A DNA stretch of 64,000 nt from Flavobacterium aquicola (GCF_003385115.1 NZ_QUNI01000003.1:248001-312000); one strand, 5' to 3'; counted from the first letter of the stretch, positions 16,815 through 25,863 are shown. Translations and numbers: made by a program. Notes: generated by a model not told the origin, from the sequence alone.

Positions 16815-17246
16815 ATGTCAAATTTGCTTACCAATCAGGCTAAAAAAGTTATGGCCGAAAAGATGTTTGTTGAAGACGGAATGACGGCAAAAGCCATTTC
16901 CGAACAACTTGACGTATCGGAACAAACTTTGTCAAAATGGAGAAAAGACGGCCGTTGGGAAGACAAGCGTGCCGAAATGTTAGCATCGCCCCATAAAATT
17001 CGGGAAATACTAATTAAAGAATTAAAAACAGTTGCTGAAGGCGGCGTTTCGCTTATAGATGCTGATGCACTAGCAAAGATTAACAAGGTAATCGAAACAT
17101 TATCCAGTAGCACAAGTGTGCAAATTGTCTTTTCTGTATTCAAAGAGTTTGATAACTGGATGGCAGACCAAGACCCAAAAACAGCCGTGTTATTTACAGA
17201 ATATCACAAACAGTTCATTTTGTTTAAAATTAATCAGGAAGGATAA
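16815..17246 (+). CDS. Small terminase subunit / DUF1804-like
   Basis: 143 aa from the ATG at 16815 (MSNLLTNQAKKV); an in-frame ATG at 16782 is less likely. EKMFVEDGMTAKAISEQLDVSEQTLSKWRKDGRWEDKR is a clear helix-turn-helix of the type found in small terminases and Mu gp27-like proteins. It would recognise the packaging site. Its stop overlaps the start of the large terminase (TAATG), as expected for a packaging pair. Confidence 0.8.
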   Translation: MSNLLTNQAKKVMAEKMFVEDGMTAKAISEQLDVSEQTLSKWRKDGRWEDKRAEMLASPHKIREILIKELKTVAEGGVSLIDADALAKINKVIETLSSSTSVQIVFSVFKEFDNWMADQDPKTAVLFTEYHKQFILFKINQEG

Positions 17247-18820
17247 TGGCAATGAGTCCAAAATGGGAAAAACTGATAAAGGAATACGATGCGCATTGTG
17301 TTAGGATCAAGAAAGCCACAACCATCGACATCAATGAAAAGCCTAAGGATAAACTAGACCGTATCAAAAGACTTGAAGGCGATTATATAGCGTGGTTTGA
17401 ATATTACTTTCCCAACTATGCAAAAAGTCCGTGTGCGCCTTATCATAAAGAAATGGCGTTCTTAATCATATTTAATAAAATTATTAGCCTTCTTGGCGAA
17501 ATATTTAGATCAGGTGCAAAAAGTGTGCATTTAGGGATGGGAATTCCTTTGTTTTTATACTACACAAAAGATTTGTTTTATATGATGCTTATAGGTCAAA
17601 CTGACACAAAAGCAAAAAAACTGATTGGTAAAATTCAGGCACAATTAAAATCGAATACCCGATTAATCAACGATTATGGTAAGCGTTTTAATTATGGCGA
17701 TTGGACATCAGGCGATTTTACCACAACAGACGGTGTAAAGTTCAAAGCAATGAGTATCGGACAATCACCTCGTGGAGAAAGTGAAGAAGAAAACCGTCCC
17801 GATTACATCTTAATGGATGATGTTGACACTCGTAAAAGAGTTAAAAACGATAAGCTTTCTCGTGAAGCTTACGAATGGGCGTGGGAGGATTTAAGAGGTT
17901 GTTTTGACGAAGGAGGTGAAAGACAACGCTTTATTGTGGCTAATAATAACTTTCATAAAAACACCATCATTAATCAATTAAAAAAGGAGTTTGAAAAAAT
18001 TAATGAAAAGGCATTAAAGGCAAAACGAAAAATAAAACACTTTATAGTTACTGCCAAAGCCGTAAAAGATTTACACACTTTCGAACCTACTTGGCCAGAA
18101 AAAACAAACTCCCAGTATTGGCGTGATAAATACGAAGAAACTCCTTATCGCTCCTTTATGCGTGAATATATGCACGTCCATATTCAAGATGGAGAAATGT
18201 TTAAACCTGAACAAATCCAATGGAAAAGGAGATTAGAATGGGATAAATACGAAGGAATGTGTTTCTATGGCGATTTAAGTTATAAAGATGCTGGAGATTA
18301 TAAAGCTATGATTCTAGTGGGTAAAATTGGGCGTGAATTTCACGTTTTAGCCGCTTATGTTCGTAAAACTTCGAGAATGAATGTAGCTAAATGGCTGTAT
18401 GATTTTGTACAACAAAACGACTTTTTAAAATACAATTGCCGATACCGAATTGAGGGTTTATTTGCTCAAGACGAGTTTGTCAATGATTTCGACCTTGAAG
18501 GCGATGAGCGTGGCTGGTACATTCCAGTTGCAGCGGATAAAAAAAGTAAAGACGGCAAATTTGACCGTATCGAAAGTATGATGGGCTATTTTGAACGTGC
18601 TAATATTTGGTTTAATGAAGAATGCAAAGAATCAGTTGACTTTGATATGCTACTCGAGCAATTGTATGCTTTTGAAAAAGGAAGTGGTGCAAATGATGAT
18701 GGTCCCGATGCGTTACAATCTGCAATAGTAGAAGTAAATCAAATCACTTTCGTAACCAAATTTGAACCCAAAACCAAAAGCAGACAGGAATTATTAAAAG
18801 ACAAACCAAATAGATACTAA
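17246..18820 (+). CDS. Large terminase subunit (Mu gp28-like)
   Basis: 524 aa. The packaging ATPase-nuclease. Walker B is ILMDDVD (about residues 190-196). The Walker A region reads FRSGAKSVHLGMG (about 90-102), a degenerate form without GKT/S. The C-terminal nuclease domain begins with CFYGDLSYKDAGDYKAMILVG (acidic residue about 345), continues with an FAQDEF segment and ends near DDGPDAL (acidic pair). Size and gene order fit. In Mu the enzyme cuts by a headful mechanism starting at one phage end. Confidence 0.88.
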   Translation: MAMSPKWEKLIKEYDAHCVRIKKATTIDINEKPKDKLDRIKRLEGDYIAWFEYYFPNYAKSPCAPYHKEMAFLIIFNKIISLLGEIFRSGAKSVHLGMGIPLFLYYTKDLFYMMLIGQTDTKAKKLIGKIQAQLKSNTRLINDYGKRFNYGDWTSGDFTTTDGVKFKAMSIGQSPRGESEEENRPDYILMDDVDTRKRVKNDKLSREAYEWAWEDLRGCFDEGGERQRFIVANNNFHKNTIINQLKKEFEKINEKALKAKRKIKHFIVTAKAVKDLHTFEPTWPEKTNSQYWRDKYEETPYRSFMREYMHVHIQDGEMFKPEQIQWKRRLEWDKYEGMCFYGDLSYKDAGDYKAMILVGKIGREFHVLAAYVRKTSRMNVAKWLYDFVQQNDFLKYNCRYRIEGLFAQDEFVNDFDLEGDERGWYIPVAADKKSKDGKFDRIESMMGYFERANIWFNEECKESVDFDMLLEQLYAFEKGSGANDDGPDALQSAIVEVNQITFVTKFEPKTKSRQELLKDKPNRY

Positions 18821-19284
18821 TGAGCAGATTTTTAAAAGACACCGATTATGCCGTTTTGATTCGAACCGAAATCAAAAACATATTGCTGGAAAATTACAGC
18901 GAAACCAAGCTATTGAGTGCCGAACAAATGGCAATTGCTCAAATCAAAAACTATTTAGCCGGGCGTTATGATGTGGCTTTGATTTTTACACCGCTTCCAG
19001 AACCAATTGAAGACGACAACAGCGAACAACTGGACAGCCGTAACGCCTATGTCGTAATGATAACTATTGATTGCGCTTTATATCATTTGTATTGCTCGAT
19101 TGCTCCAAACAAGATTCCAGAGCATCGCTCGAACCGATACCAAGATGTTATCGAATGGCTCAAAATGATGGCAGAAGGTAAAGGCTACGCTGACCTTCCA
19201 TTAATGAAAGACGAAACTACAGGCGAAGTCAAAGACAATTTTAGATTATCCAGCAAAAACACATACAACGATAACAAATGGTAG
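18820..19284 (+). CDS. DUF1320 (Mu gp36-like) head-tail protein
   Basis: 154 aa. FLKDTDYAVLIRTEIKNILLENY, LSAEQMAIAQIKNYLAGRYD and the CALYHLYCSIAPNKIPEHRSNRYQDVIEWLKMMAEGK segment match the gp36/DUF1320 family. These are small helical head-completion proteins. In Mu gp36 lies after the capsid gene; here it lies between large terminase and portal. Confidence 0.75.
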   Translation: MSRFLKDTDYAVLIRTEIKNILLENYSETKLLSAEQMAIAQIKNYLAGRYDVALIFTPLPEPIEDDNSEQLDSRNAYVVMITIDCALYHLYCSIAPNKIPEHRSNRYQDVIEWLKMMAEGKGYADLPLMKDETTGEVKDNFRLSSKNTYNDNKW

Positions 19285-19339
19285 ATAAAGCGATTTAAAA
19301 CACGTTTAAACTCGATTGTAAGACATCAAAATACATTTT

Positions 19340-20743
19340 ATGAAAAGAAACGCATTGAATAAAATTAAGAACAACCAACGGCTAAATTTTGCGCCTGTAG
19401 CAAAAGCCGATACCCAACCGCTAAAATCAGGTAAGCAAAACACCAACGGCATCATTATGCAGGTTGCGAAAGCCTATAAAGACCGAAGCCGAAAACAAAT
19501 TCAGTCCTGGCGAATGTCATTGACGGCTATCGAGCATATCGAAACGCCTCGTTATAATCGTTATTTTGATTTACAGGATGATTTGGTTACTGATGGCACA
19601 TACAAAACACAAGTGCTTTTGCGTAAATCGGCTACTTTGAGTATCAACTTTCAAATTAGAAATAGAAAGACCGGCGAAATTAACGAACTGGGTTCTGAAC
19701 TATTTCAGCAAAAATGGTTTTACAAATACTTAAACACGGAACTTGATTCTATCATTTTAGGAACTCGAATTATTGAGTTTTTAGAGTTCAATGGTCATAG
19801 TATCAAATTTGCAGTTGTACCACCTCGTAACACCGTACCGAGCCAAAAGCGGATTTATCCTGATTTGGGTAAAGACAAAAACTTCATTCAGTATGATGAT
19901 CCAATTTACAAACCGTGGGTTATAGAATTGAATCCCGACAATCATTTGGGATTAATCAATGATATCATTCCTAACTTGATTTGGAAGCGAAACGTAGCAC
20001 AATCGTGGGCGGAATTTTGCGAAAAGTTTGGTATGCCATTAATTTCAGCAACCACTAATAATAACAACTCTACACACATTGACAATGTTGAAAAACAATT
20101 ACTGGCATTAGCTGAAGCTTCAGTCGGAGTATTCCCTGAAGGAACAACAATCAAGTTTGACGAAGCCAACAGAACCGATGCGTTTAATGTTTATTCAAAA
20201 TTCATTGAACATAATAGCAATGAAATTGCGGGTGTGCTTGTAGGTTCAAATACACTTGGTTCTAATGAGTCCAACCGCTCGAATACTGAAGTACACGAAC
20301 GTTCCTTAGATTATAAAATCAGTCAGGCTGATAGACGTGATATTACGTTTACAGTTAACGATGAATTGATTCCGTTATTGAAATTGCAAGGTTATAACTA
20401 TTTATCCGATGATGATGTTTTTGAATGGATTGAAAGCAAGGAAGAAATAGACTTAATCCAATACTGGACTATTGTTCAGGGATTGATGCAAAATTATGAA
20501 GTAGAACAGGATTGGATTTCTGAAACTTTCAATATTCCAATTGTGGGTAAAAAGCAAATGTCAGAATTTGAAGGATTATCCCAATCAGAAATAAAAGCAA
20601 AACTCGAAAACGGCAAATTTATGGCAATGCTTACGCCAATTTTAGAAGCCGTTTCAAAACTAAAAGAACATGAAATATCAGATACCAACAAAGAAATTAA
20701 CAATCCAGCCAATAAACCTTGGAAAAAAGATTACTCATCATAG
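19340..20743 (+). CDS. Portal protein (DUF935, Mu gp29-like)
   Basis: 467 aa. The dodecameric ring through which DNA enters and leaves the head. The conserved DUF935 segment is visible: IEHNSNEIAGVLVGSNTL, then NTEVHERSLDYKISQADRRDI, and before it WAEFCEKFGMPL. Length is normal. Its 3' end overlaps a potential start of the next gene. Confidence 0.85.
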   Translation: MKRNALNKIKNNQRLNFAPVAKADTQPLKSGKQNTNGIIMQVAKAYKDRSRKQIQSWRMSLTAIEHIETPRYNRYFDLQDDLVTDGTYKTQVLLRKSATLSINFQIRNRKTGEINELGSELFQQKWFYKYLNTELDSIILGTRIIEFLEFNGHSIKFAVVPPRNTVPSQKRIYPDLGKDKNFIQYDDPIYKPWVIELNPDNHLGLINDIIPNLIWKRNVAQSWAEFCEKFGMPLISATTNNNNSTHIDNVEKQLLALAEASVGVFPEGTTIKFDEANRTDAFNVYSKFIEHNSNEIAGVLVGSNTLGSNESNRSNTEVHERSLDYKISQADRRDITFTVNDELIPLLKLQGYNYLSDDDVFEWIESKEEIDLIQYWTIVQGLMQNYEVEQDWISETFNIPIVGKKQMSEFEGLSQSEIKAKLENGKFMAMLTPILEAVSKLKEHEISDTNKEINNPANKPWKKDYSS

Positions 20744-22007
20744 CTGTTGTGGTTCTAGCGTACCTACAGCATCAGCCAGTTCAAAAATAATTGATGATTT
20801 AACGAATCAATTGATTGGTCAAATATGGAATAAAAAGAAAACCATAGGAACAGAAGGACAATTAATTGTTGCTGAAGCTTTGGAACTGGTAGGCGGTTTA
20901 AAATCGGGTTACGGCACTATTGCAGGGTTTAATACACCCGATAGTCTAGCATATCAATTGATGGAATACAATCTTTTTGAATTTTCTGCATCGAAGACGG
21001 AAGCACGTTTGGCAGCAATGACTGACTTGCTAATAGACCAGGAGAAAAACGAAATCCGATCAGAATCCGATTTTAAGAAACTGGCCAATGAACGAACAGC
21101 CAATTTAAACCAAAACTATCTAACTACGGAATACAATCTTTCCATTGCAGTAGGTCAAAATTCCGCAGCGTATCACCGCTTTTTATCCGAAAAGGACACT
21201 GTAACATCATTTGTTATATATCAGGATGCAGGAGATTCCAAAGTAAGAGACGAACACCGCAAGTTAGATGGCAAAATATTCAATTTAAGCGACCGTGAAG
21301 CTATGAAGTTATTCCCGCCAAACGGTCATGGCTGCCGTTGTGAGTTTTTGCAATACAATCGCACACCAAAGGAAGGCGAAGTCATGAGCGGAAAGACCGC
21401 ACAAGAAATGCTGAACGCTGAAAATGCGAAATGGTCAGAAAGTCAATTCAATATTAATCGGGGTGATATAAAAGAAGTTTTTACGAAAAAACAGTTTTAC
21501 AGCGATATTAAAGGTTTACCCGAAAAGCTAAATGACATGACTTTTGACAAGTATGATCTAAAAAAATGGGACTCGTTTAAATCAGATTTAAACCCTATTT
21601 CACTTGACGAAAGCATTACTGCAGACAATGTAAAGGAATTGTTTAAAAAGGACAAAACAGGGGCTTTTATGGGCTTTAAAGATTACTACGGACGTAAGAT
21701 GATCTTAACTGAAAAGAACTTTGATTTTCACACAAAAGGGAAGTATGTAAAACCGAATGAGAACAGACACCAGTTATTCCCGCATATCAAAGATGCTCTT
21801 AACAAACCTGACGAAGTTTGGTATAATACTCAAGATAAAGTAGACGGGAAATTTCAGTCCAGGTACTTGAAGTTTTACAACGATAAAATTTTAGTAATTG
21901 ATTGCGAAATGAACGCAAAAGGATTGGAAGTAAAAACTTGGTATGAAGCAAAAAAAGAAGACCTAAACTTACGTAAAGGTCTGCTTTTAAGGAAAGCGGT
22001 AAAATAA
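20670..22007 (+). CDS. Mu F-like minor head protein with C-terminal PBECR-type nuclease-like domain
   Basis: 445 aa if the ATG at 20670 is used, which lies 74 bp inside the portal gene; the true start is uncertain. The central part has the SPP1 gp7/Mu F signature: RDEHRKLDGKIF (about residue 190), then FPPNGHGCRCEFLQYN (about 212-227). These proteins enter the prohead and assist morphogenesis. From about residue 330 comes a separate basic domain (MGFKDYYGRKMILTEKNFDFH...YVKPNENRHQLFPHIKDAL..PDEVWYN..) with the build of phage-Barnase-EndoU-ColicinE5/D-RelE-like (PBECR) nucleases, known as appendages of F-like proteins. The domain assignment is from recall of the family pattern; catalytic residues were not proven. 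Confidence 0.72.
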   Translation: MKYQIPTKKLTIQPINLGKKITHHSCCGSSVPTASASSKIIDDLTNQLIGQIWNKKKTIGTEGQLIVAEALELVGGLKSGYGTIAGFNTPDSLAYQLMEYNLFEFSASKTEARLAAMTDLLIDQEKNEIRSESDFKKLANERTANLNQNYLTTEYNLSIAVGQNSAAYHRFLSEKDTVTSFVIYQDAGDSKVRDEHRKLDGKIFNLSDREAMKLFPPNGHGCRCEFLQYNRTPKEGEVMSGKTAQEMLNAENAKWSESQFNINRGDIKEVFTKKQFYSDIKGLPEKLNDMTFDKYDLKKWDSFKSDLNPISLDESITADNVKELFKKDKTGAFMGFKDYYGRKMILTEKNFDFHTKGKYVKPNENRHQLFPHIKDALNKPDEVWYNTQDKVDGKFQSRYLKFYNDKILVIDCEMNAKGLEVKTWYEAKKEDLNLRKGLLLRKAVK

Positions 22008-22120
22008 CACCCTCAATTAAATTGAACTCTTCACGCTTTGCATTCCTTATCTCAGTGAGCGCTAATGTTAGAGGCATAATTTTACTTGCTGACACAAAGA
22101 TATAAAAAAATTAAAATACA

Positions 22121-23872
22121 ATGGCAAAACAATCAAAATTAGAGCTATTGATGGAATTGAGCGACAAGCTCTTTAACAACAAGCTGTCACAAGTACAGGC
22201 GAAGTTATCCGCTGCAACTGATAAGATGGAAGGAAAACTCCAAAGCTTCAATATGCAACAAATCAGAGTGTTTTCCAATATTGGAGAAGCTTTTGACCCT
22301 GTTAAAATCAATCAAATGACGGAGTTGTTTGATAGCGTTTCTGAAAAACTTGATTTCACTAATGATATCAGCAACACTCAAACAGCATTGTCGCAAATGG
22401 ATGTTTCTAATATTGAAGAAATGGGGGCTAAAATCCATGAAATAAGCAAAATTTATAATGAAGACAGTATTGAAATTGCCAAAGCGGCCAATGCGATGAC
22501 TAAACAAATTGGAGGCAGTTTTGAAAGTAATTTGGCATTGCTTCAGGCGGGTTATGAAAAGGGCGCAAACCTTAACGGCGATATGCTTGACCAGTTCAAA
22601 GAATATGGTCCACAAATAAAAGAACTCGGTTTAGATGCCTCACAAATGCTCGCTATTATGGCAAATGCAGGCAAACAAGGCATATTTTCGGATAAGGCCA
22701 TCGATTCGATAAAAGAGGCGAATTTGAGTTTAAAAGAAATGGGACCCGCCCAGCTCGATGCATTAAAAGGCATCGGTTTAGGTGTAAAAGATTTAGCAGG
22801 CAAAACCTCTTTTGAAGCTGTACAAATGATTACCAAAGCAATGAACGGAGCAACTGCACAAGCTAAACAATTAGCTCTAACGGATATCTTCAAAGGAGCT
22901 GGAGAAGACGCAGGTATGTCATTTATTTTAGGCTTAGGAACGATGGAACTAGACCCGAATAAATTACAATCATTTAAATCAGCTGATGAAGGGTTTAAAA
23001 CTTGGGTAGCAAACTTACAAAGCTCTATTGCTGGAAGCGTGGGCGGTTGGATGCCATTAATTCAGGCTTTAGGCATGAGTAGTATGGCTATAAGCGGTAT
23101 AATCAGTTTAGGAGCTTCAATGATTCCAATGCTGACTAGAATTGGATTAACAACCAAAATTGTAACTGCAGCACAATGGCTTTGGAATACAGCTATGACT
23201 ATGAACCCAATCGGATTAATTATAGTTGGAATTGCCGCTTTAATTGGAATTGTGGTTGTAGCAATAAAACATTGGGATGATTGGGGTGCATCATTAATGT
23301 TATTTTTAGGGCCTGTGGGTATGGTAATAAGTGCTTTCAAATCACTCTACGACCATTGGGAAAGTATTAAAAAAGCTTTTCAAACTGAAGGTATTTTAGG
23401 AGGATTGAAGCGTATAGGCGTTGTATTACTAGATGCTTTATTAATGCCTATGCAACAGCTTTTAGAACTTGTGTCTAAAATACCGGGTATGGGAACTATT
23501 GCTAATTTTGGAGCAAAAAAAATAGAAGACCTGCGCAAAAGTTTAGACTTAATTGCGCCAGGAGAAACCGACCCAAAAACTAGACCAACATCACCAGTAA
23601 GTAATGCTCCTGCAAGTCCGCTTTTAAAAGCTCCAGTTCTTGATGGTAAACTAACGCCATCGGGGAAAAAAGACAAAAAAACAGGCGAAAACATCAGTAA
23701 GGTAGCAGGTCAAGCCAACCAAGTGCGTAATATTACTATAAACGTAGATTCGTTCAATAAAGGCGGTATCAATGTAGCTCAAAGTGCTTATGCTGGAATG
23801 ACCAAGGATGATGTAGAAGCGTTTATGAAAGAAATGTTTATACGACTTATTATTAATGCAGAAAACGCTTAA
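22121..23872 (+). CDS. Tail tape measure protein
   Basis: 583 aa. The N-terminal half is helical and polar with the TP901-type tape-measure motif region (SIEIAKAANAMTKQIGGSF...LLQAGYEKGANLNGDMLDQFKEYGPQIKELGLDA). Hydrophobic segments at about 312-345 and 362-395 and a Lys/Pro-rich C-terminal part follow. The protein sets tail length and is ejected with the DNA. Its place among head genes on the + strand, far from chaperone, tube and baseplate on the - strand, is unusual; in Mu it follows the chaperone directly. A 113-bp gap separates it from the F-like gene. Confidence 0.8.
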   Translation: MAKQSKLELLMELSDKLFNNKLSQVQAKLSAATDKMEGKLQSFNMQQIRVFSNIGEAFDPVKINQMTELFDSVSEKLDFTNDISNTQTALSQMDVSNIEEMGAKIHEISKIYNEDSIEIAKAANAMTKQIGGSFESNLALLQAGYEKGANLNGDMLDQFKEYGPQIKELGLDASQMLAIMANAGKQGIFSDKAIDSIKEANLSLKEMGPAQLDALKGIGLGVKDLAGKTSFEAVQMITKAMNGATAQAKQLALTDIFKGAGEDAGMSFILGLGTMELDPNKLQSFKSADEGFKTWVANLQSSIAGSVGGWMPLIQALGMSSMAISGIISLGASMIPMLTRIGLTTKIVTAAQWLWNTAMTMNPIGLIIVGIAALIGIVVVAIKHWDDWGASLMLFLGPVGMVISAFKSLYDHWESIKKAFQTEGILGGLKRIGVVLLDALLMPMQQLLELVSKIPGMGTIANFGAKKIEDLRKSLDLIAPGETDPKTRPTSPVSNAPASPLLKAPVLDGKLTPSGKKDKKTGENISKVAGQANQVRNITINVDSFNKGGINVAQSAYAGMTKDDVEAFMKEMFIRLIINAENA

Positions 23873-23874
23873 TT

Positions 23875-24390
23875 ATGATTAGTCCAGATTTTTTAAGAAA
23901 ATTAAACCTCCTTTCAAAACTGTATCGAAAGTTTCCTGAAATGGCCGCTATCGAAGCCGTCAATTTCACTAAGGAAAGATTTGTCCGTAAAAATTGGGTT
24001 GACAAAAGTGTTACTCGTTGGAAAGCTCGTAAACCATCGCCTGAATGGCATAGCGAAGAGCAAAAAAGAGCCGCTTCACGAGGCTCATTAATGGTAAAGT
24101 CCGGGCGTTTGAAACGTTCCATTCGAAAGATAAAAGTAACCCGCAATAGCGTTACCATTGGCACTGATGTTCCGTATGCTGAAGCTCACAACGAAGGCGC
24201 TGTTATCAATACAACTGTCAATGTAAAAGCCCACAGCCGTAAGCGAAAAGGGCGGGAACATCAAGTAAAAGCCTTTAGACGTAAACGTAAAATAACGCTT
24301 CCTGAAAGGCGATTTATAGGCGAATCAGCCGTATTAGGAAGACGATTAGAACGATTGATACAACGTGAAATAACTGAAATTTTAAAGTAA
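23875..24390 (+). CDS. Virion morphogenesis protein (Mu gpG-like)
   Basis: 171 aa, very basic. LRKLNLLSKLYRKFPEMAAIEAVNFTKERFVRKNW, GSLMVKSGRLKRSIR and VTIGTDVPYAEAHNEGAVI are characteristic of the gpG/tail S family (phage virion morphogenesis). In Mu this protein assists head-tail joining. It starts two bases after the tape-measure stop and shares a base with the next gene. Confidence 0.85.
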   Translation: MISPDFLRKLNLLSKLYRKFPEMAAIEAVNFTKERFVRKNWVDKSVTRWKARKPSPEWHSEEQKRAASRGSLMVKSGRLKRSIRKIKVTRNSVTIGTDVPYAEAHNEGAVINTTVNVKAHSRKRKGREHQVKAFRRKRKITLPERRFIGESAVLGRRLERLIQREITEILK

Positions 24391-24905
24391 TGAATACATT
24401 TTACAAAAAACTCATAGCCGAATTTGGCAAACAAGAAAACAAGGATAAGTTTACGGCTATTGGCATCGCACCAAACCTTTATATCGACATTTATGCAGGA
24501 CAGGATCAGTTTGAAGAAAACTTTGAACTCTTTAGCCAACCCGCTTTGTTAGCCGATTGGGATATAGATTATAAATCACAACCGCCAACCGCCACCGTAA
24601 CGCTCTATTGCTGTTATGAGCAATTGCGTGATACGTCTAATATTTCGCTTAATCGTGATCTTGGTTTGAAGTTCCTAGATTTCATTGCCACTATAGATGC
24701 AATAGCCAGCACCATCGAAAGTGAAACTACTGGAAAACTCGAAATTGTTTCGGAGGGGTTTAATAAAATGGATAGCATTGTTGATATTTATTTATTGACT
24801 TATGAATGCTCATTTAAGGGCAGAAAAAACCCGCTTGATAAGTACCAAGCGGGTGATTATGATAAACTGGATTTAAATAAAAATCTAACGTATGAATTTG
24901 ATTAG
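24390..24905 (+). CDS. Gp37-like tail terminator/connector protein
   Basis: 171 aa. A beta-rich protein that follows gpG, where Mu-like phages encode gp37/DUF1834-like tail terminators. IGIAPNLYIDIYAGQDQFEENFELFSQPALLADWDIDY looks like the conserved strand-helix region. Last gene of the + strand block. Its last 80 bp contain the terminator hairpin of the opposing gene. Confidence 0.6.
   Translation: MNTFYKKLIAEFGKQENKDKFTAIGIAPNLYIDIYAGQDQFEENFELFSQPALLADWDIDYKSQPPTATVTLYCCYEQLRDTSNISLNRDLGLKFLDFIATIDAIASTIESETTGKLEIVSEGFNKMDSIVDIYLLTYECSFKGRKNPLDKYQAGDYDKLDLNKNLTYEFD
24824..24853 (-). terminator. Terminator for the 24902-25495 gene, embedded in an opposing CDS
   Basis: On the - strand CCCGCTTG (24853-24846) pairs with CAAGCGGG (24837-24830) and six Ts follow (24829-24824). 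It lies inside the 3' end of the + strand gp37-like gene, so one stretch encodes protein on one strand and a transcription stop on the other. Confidence 0.75.
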
Positions 24906-25495
24906 TTTGGCGTTTTTAAAGCTTCTTTTGCTTTGTTAAAATCCTTTATAAAACTGGCAGTATCGCCTTTGTATTTGGTATTTGTGATTACCATTGAAGC
25001 TTTCAAAGTGTTCAGTACCGTGAATACTGCATAATCTTGTTTGTACGGTTTTGAAGCTTGATTTATTGGCATTTCATTAACTGAATAATTAGTGTCGTAC
25101 ATATAAACAAACAACTTCGCCACATCTTTAAAATCGCCTGTTATTTCGATAGATTTTACAACCTCCAAGCCATAAGCCGTAAATGTATTATACTTCACTT
25201 TTAGCGGTTCTCTATGCGTTGGGTTGGTGTAAATTTCATATTGAAATCCTAGTCCCGATGGTGCGTTTTGTTTTGAGTACATTTTTAACTGATCCGTTAC
25301 CAGCTTTCTAACGTTATTCAGAGTAACATTTAGCTCATAATAGGTATTTTGCAATGGCAAATACTCATTGTAAAAAGGGAGTTTTTGCGGAAAATCAGCA
25401 CTTATTGGCTGTTGTACATCATAATCCCAATCAGGGCGGTTTTGCGCTATTAAAAGCGTTGGAAGGAGTAGTAATACGAGTAGTAATTTTTTCAT
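24902..25495 (-). CDS. Exported hypothetical protein (accessory/moron gene)
   Basis: 197 aa. A clear Sec signal peptide (KKLLLVLLLLPTLLIAQ, cleavage near residue 18) precedes a hydrophilic domain of unknown type with RPDWDYDVQQPISADFPQKLP and LNTLKASMVITNTKYKGDTASF. Virion and lysis proteins are rarely exported this way, so expression from the prophage could change the lysogen's envelope. Its ATG overlaps the stop of the lipoprotein gene upstream, so the two are coupled. Convergent with the head operon. Confidence 0.65.
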   Translation of the reverse strand: MKKLLLVLLLLPTLLIAQNRPDWDYDVQQPISADFPQKLPFYNEYLPLQNTYYELNVTLNNVRKLVTDQLKMYSKQNAPSGLGFQYEIYTNPTHREPLKVKYNTFTAYGLEVVKSIEITGDFKDVAKLFVYMYDTNYSVNEMPINQASKPYKQDYAVFTVLNTLKASMVITNTKYKGDTASFIKDFNKAKEALKTPN

Positions 25496-25830
25496 TAGTT
25501 ATAAAATTTATATTCCGAACCATATTTAAGCACGTTTGATGGTGTGTTTTCGGTCGGTAAATGTTGAATTATTAAAGTGTCGCCACTCATTTTATTGGTA
25601 GCTTGGTAACTTCCTTCATCATTCAAAATTATTTGTTCATCAAAGCCGTTAATCTTGATTTCGTTTGCTATTTCAATGGTGTAATTGCCTTTTGTGGTAT
25701 CAATTTCAACTACTTTATTGATAGCTTCTTTGTTTAAATTGAAAGATGTTTCGATGCAATTAGTATATTTTGGTTCTGAATTACAGAACAAAAAGAATGC
25801 CATTAATGGAAGTATTAGTAATTTTTTCAT
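25495..25830 (-). CDS. Lipoprotein-like hypothetical protein (accessory/moron gene)
   Basis: 111 aa. The N-terminus has a signal with FFLFC (Cys16) that fits a lipobox in this phylum, followed by a 95-residue beta-rich domain (NYTIEIANEIKINGF...ATNKMSGDTLIIQHL). It is coupled to the exported protein downstream. No family recognised. Confidence 0.62.
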   Translation of the reverse strand: MKKLLILPLMAFFLFCNSEPKYTNCIETSFNLNKEAINKVVEIDTTKGNYTIEIANEIKINGFDEQIILNDEGSYQATNKMSGDTLIIQHLPTENTPSNVLKYGSEYKFYN

Positions 25831-25863
25831 TTGAATATATTTTAAAGGTTATCAAAAATAAAT

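Noticed and set aside
22008..22120. Regulatory RNA or gene in the gap before the tape measure
   Set aside because: No stable hairpin, promoter box or open frame was found on either strand.
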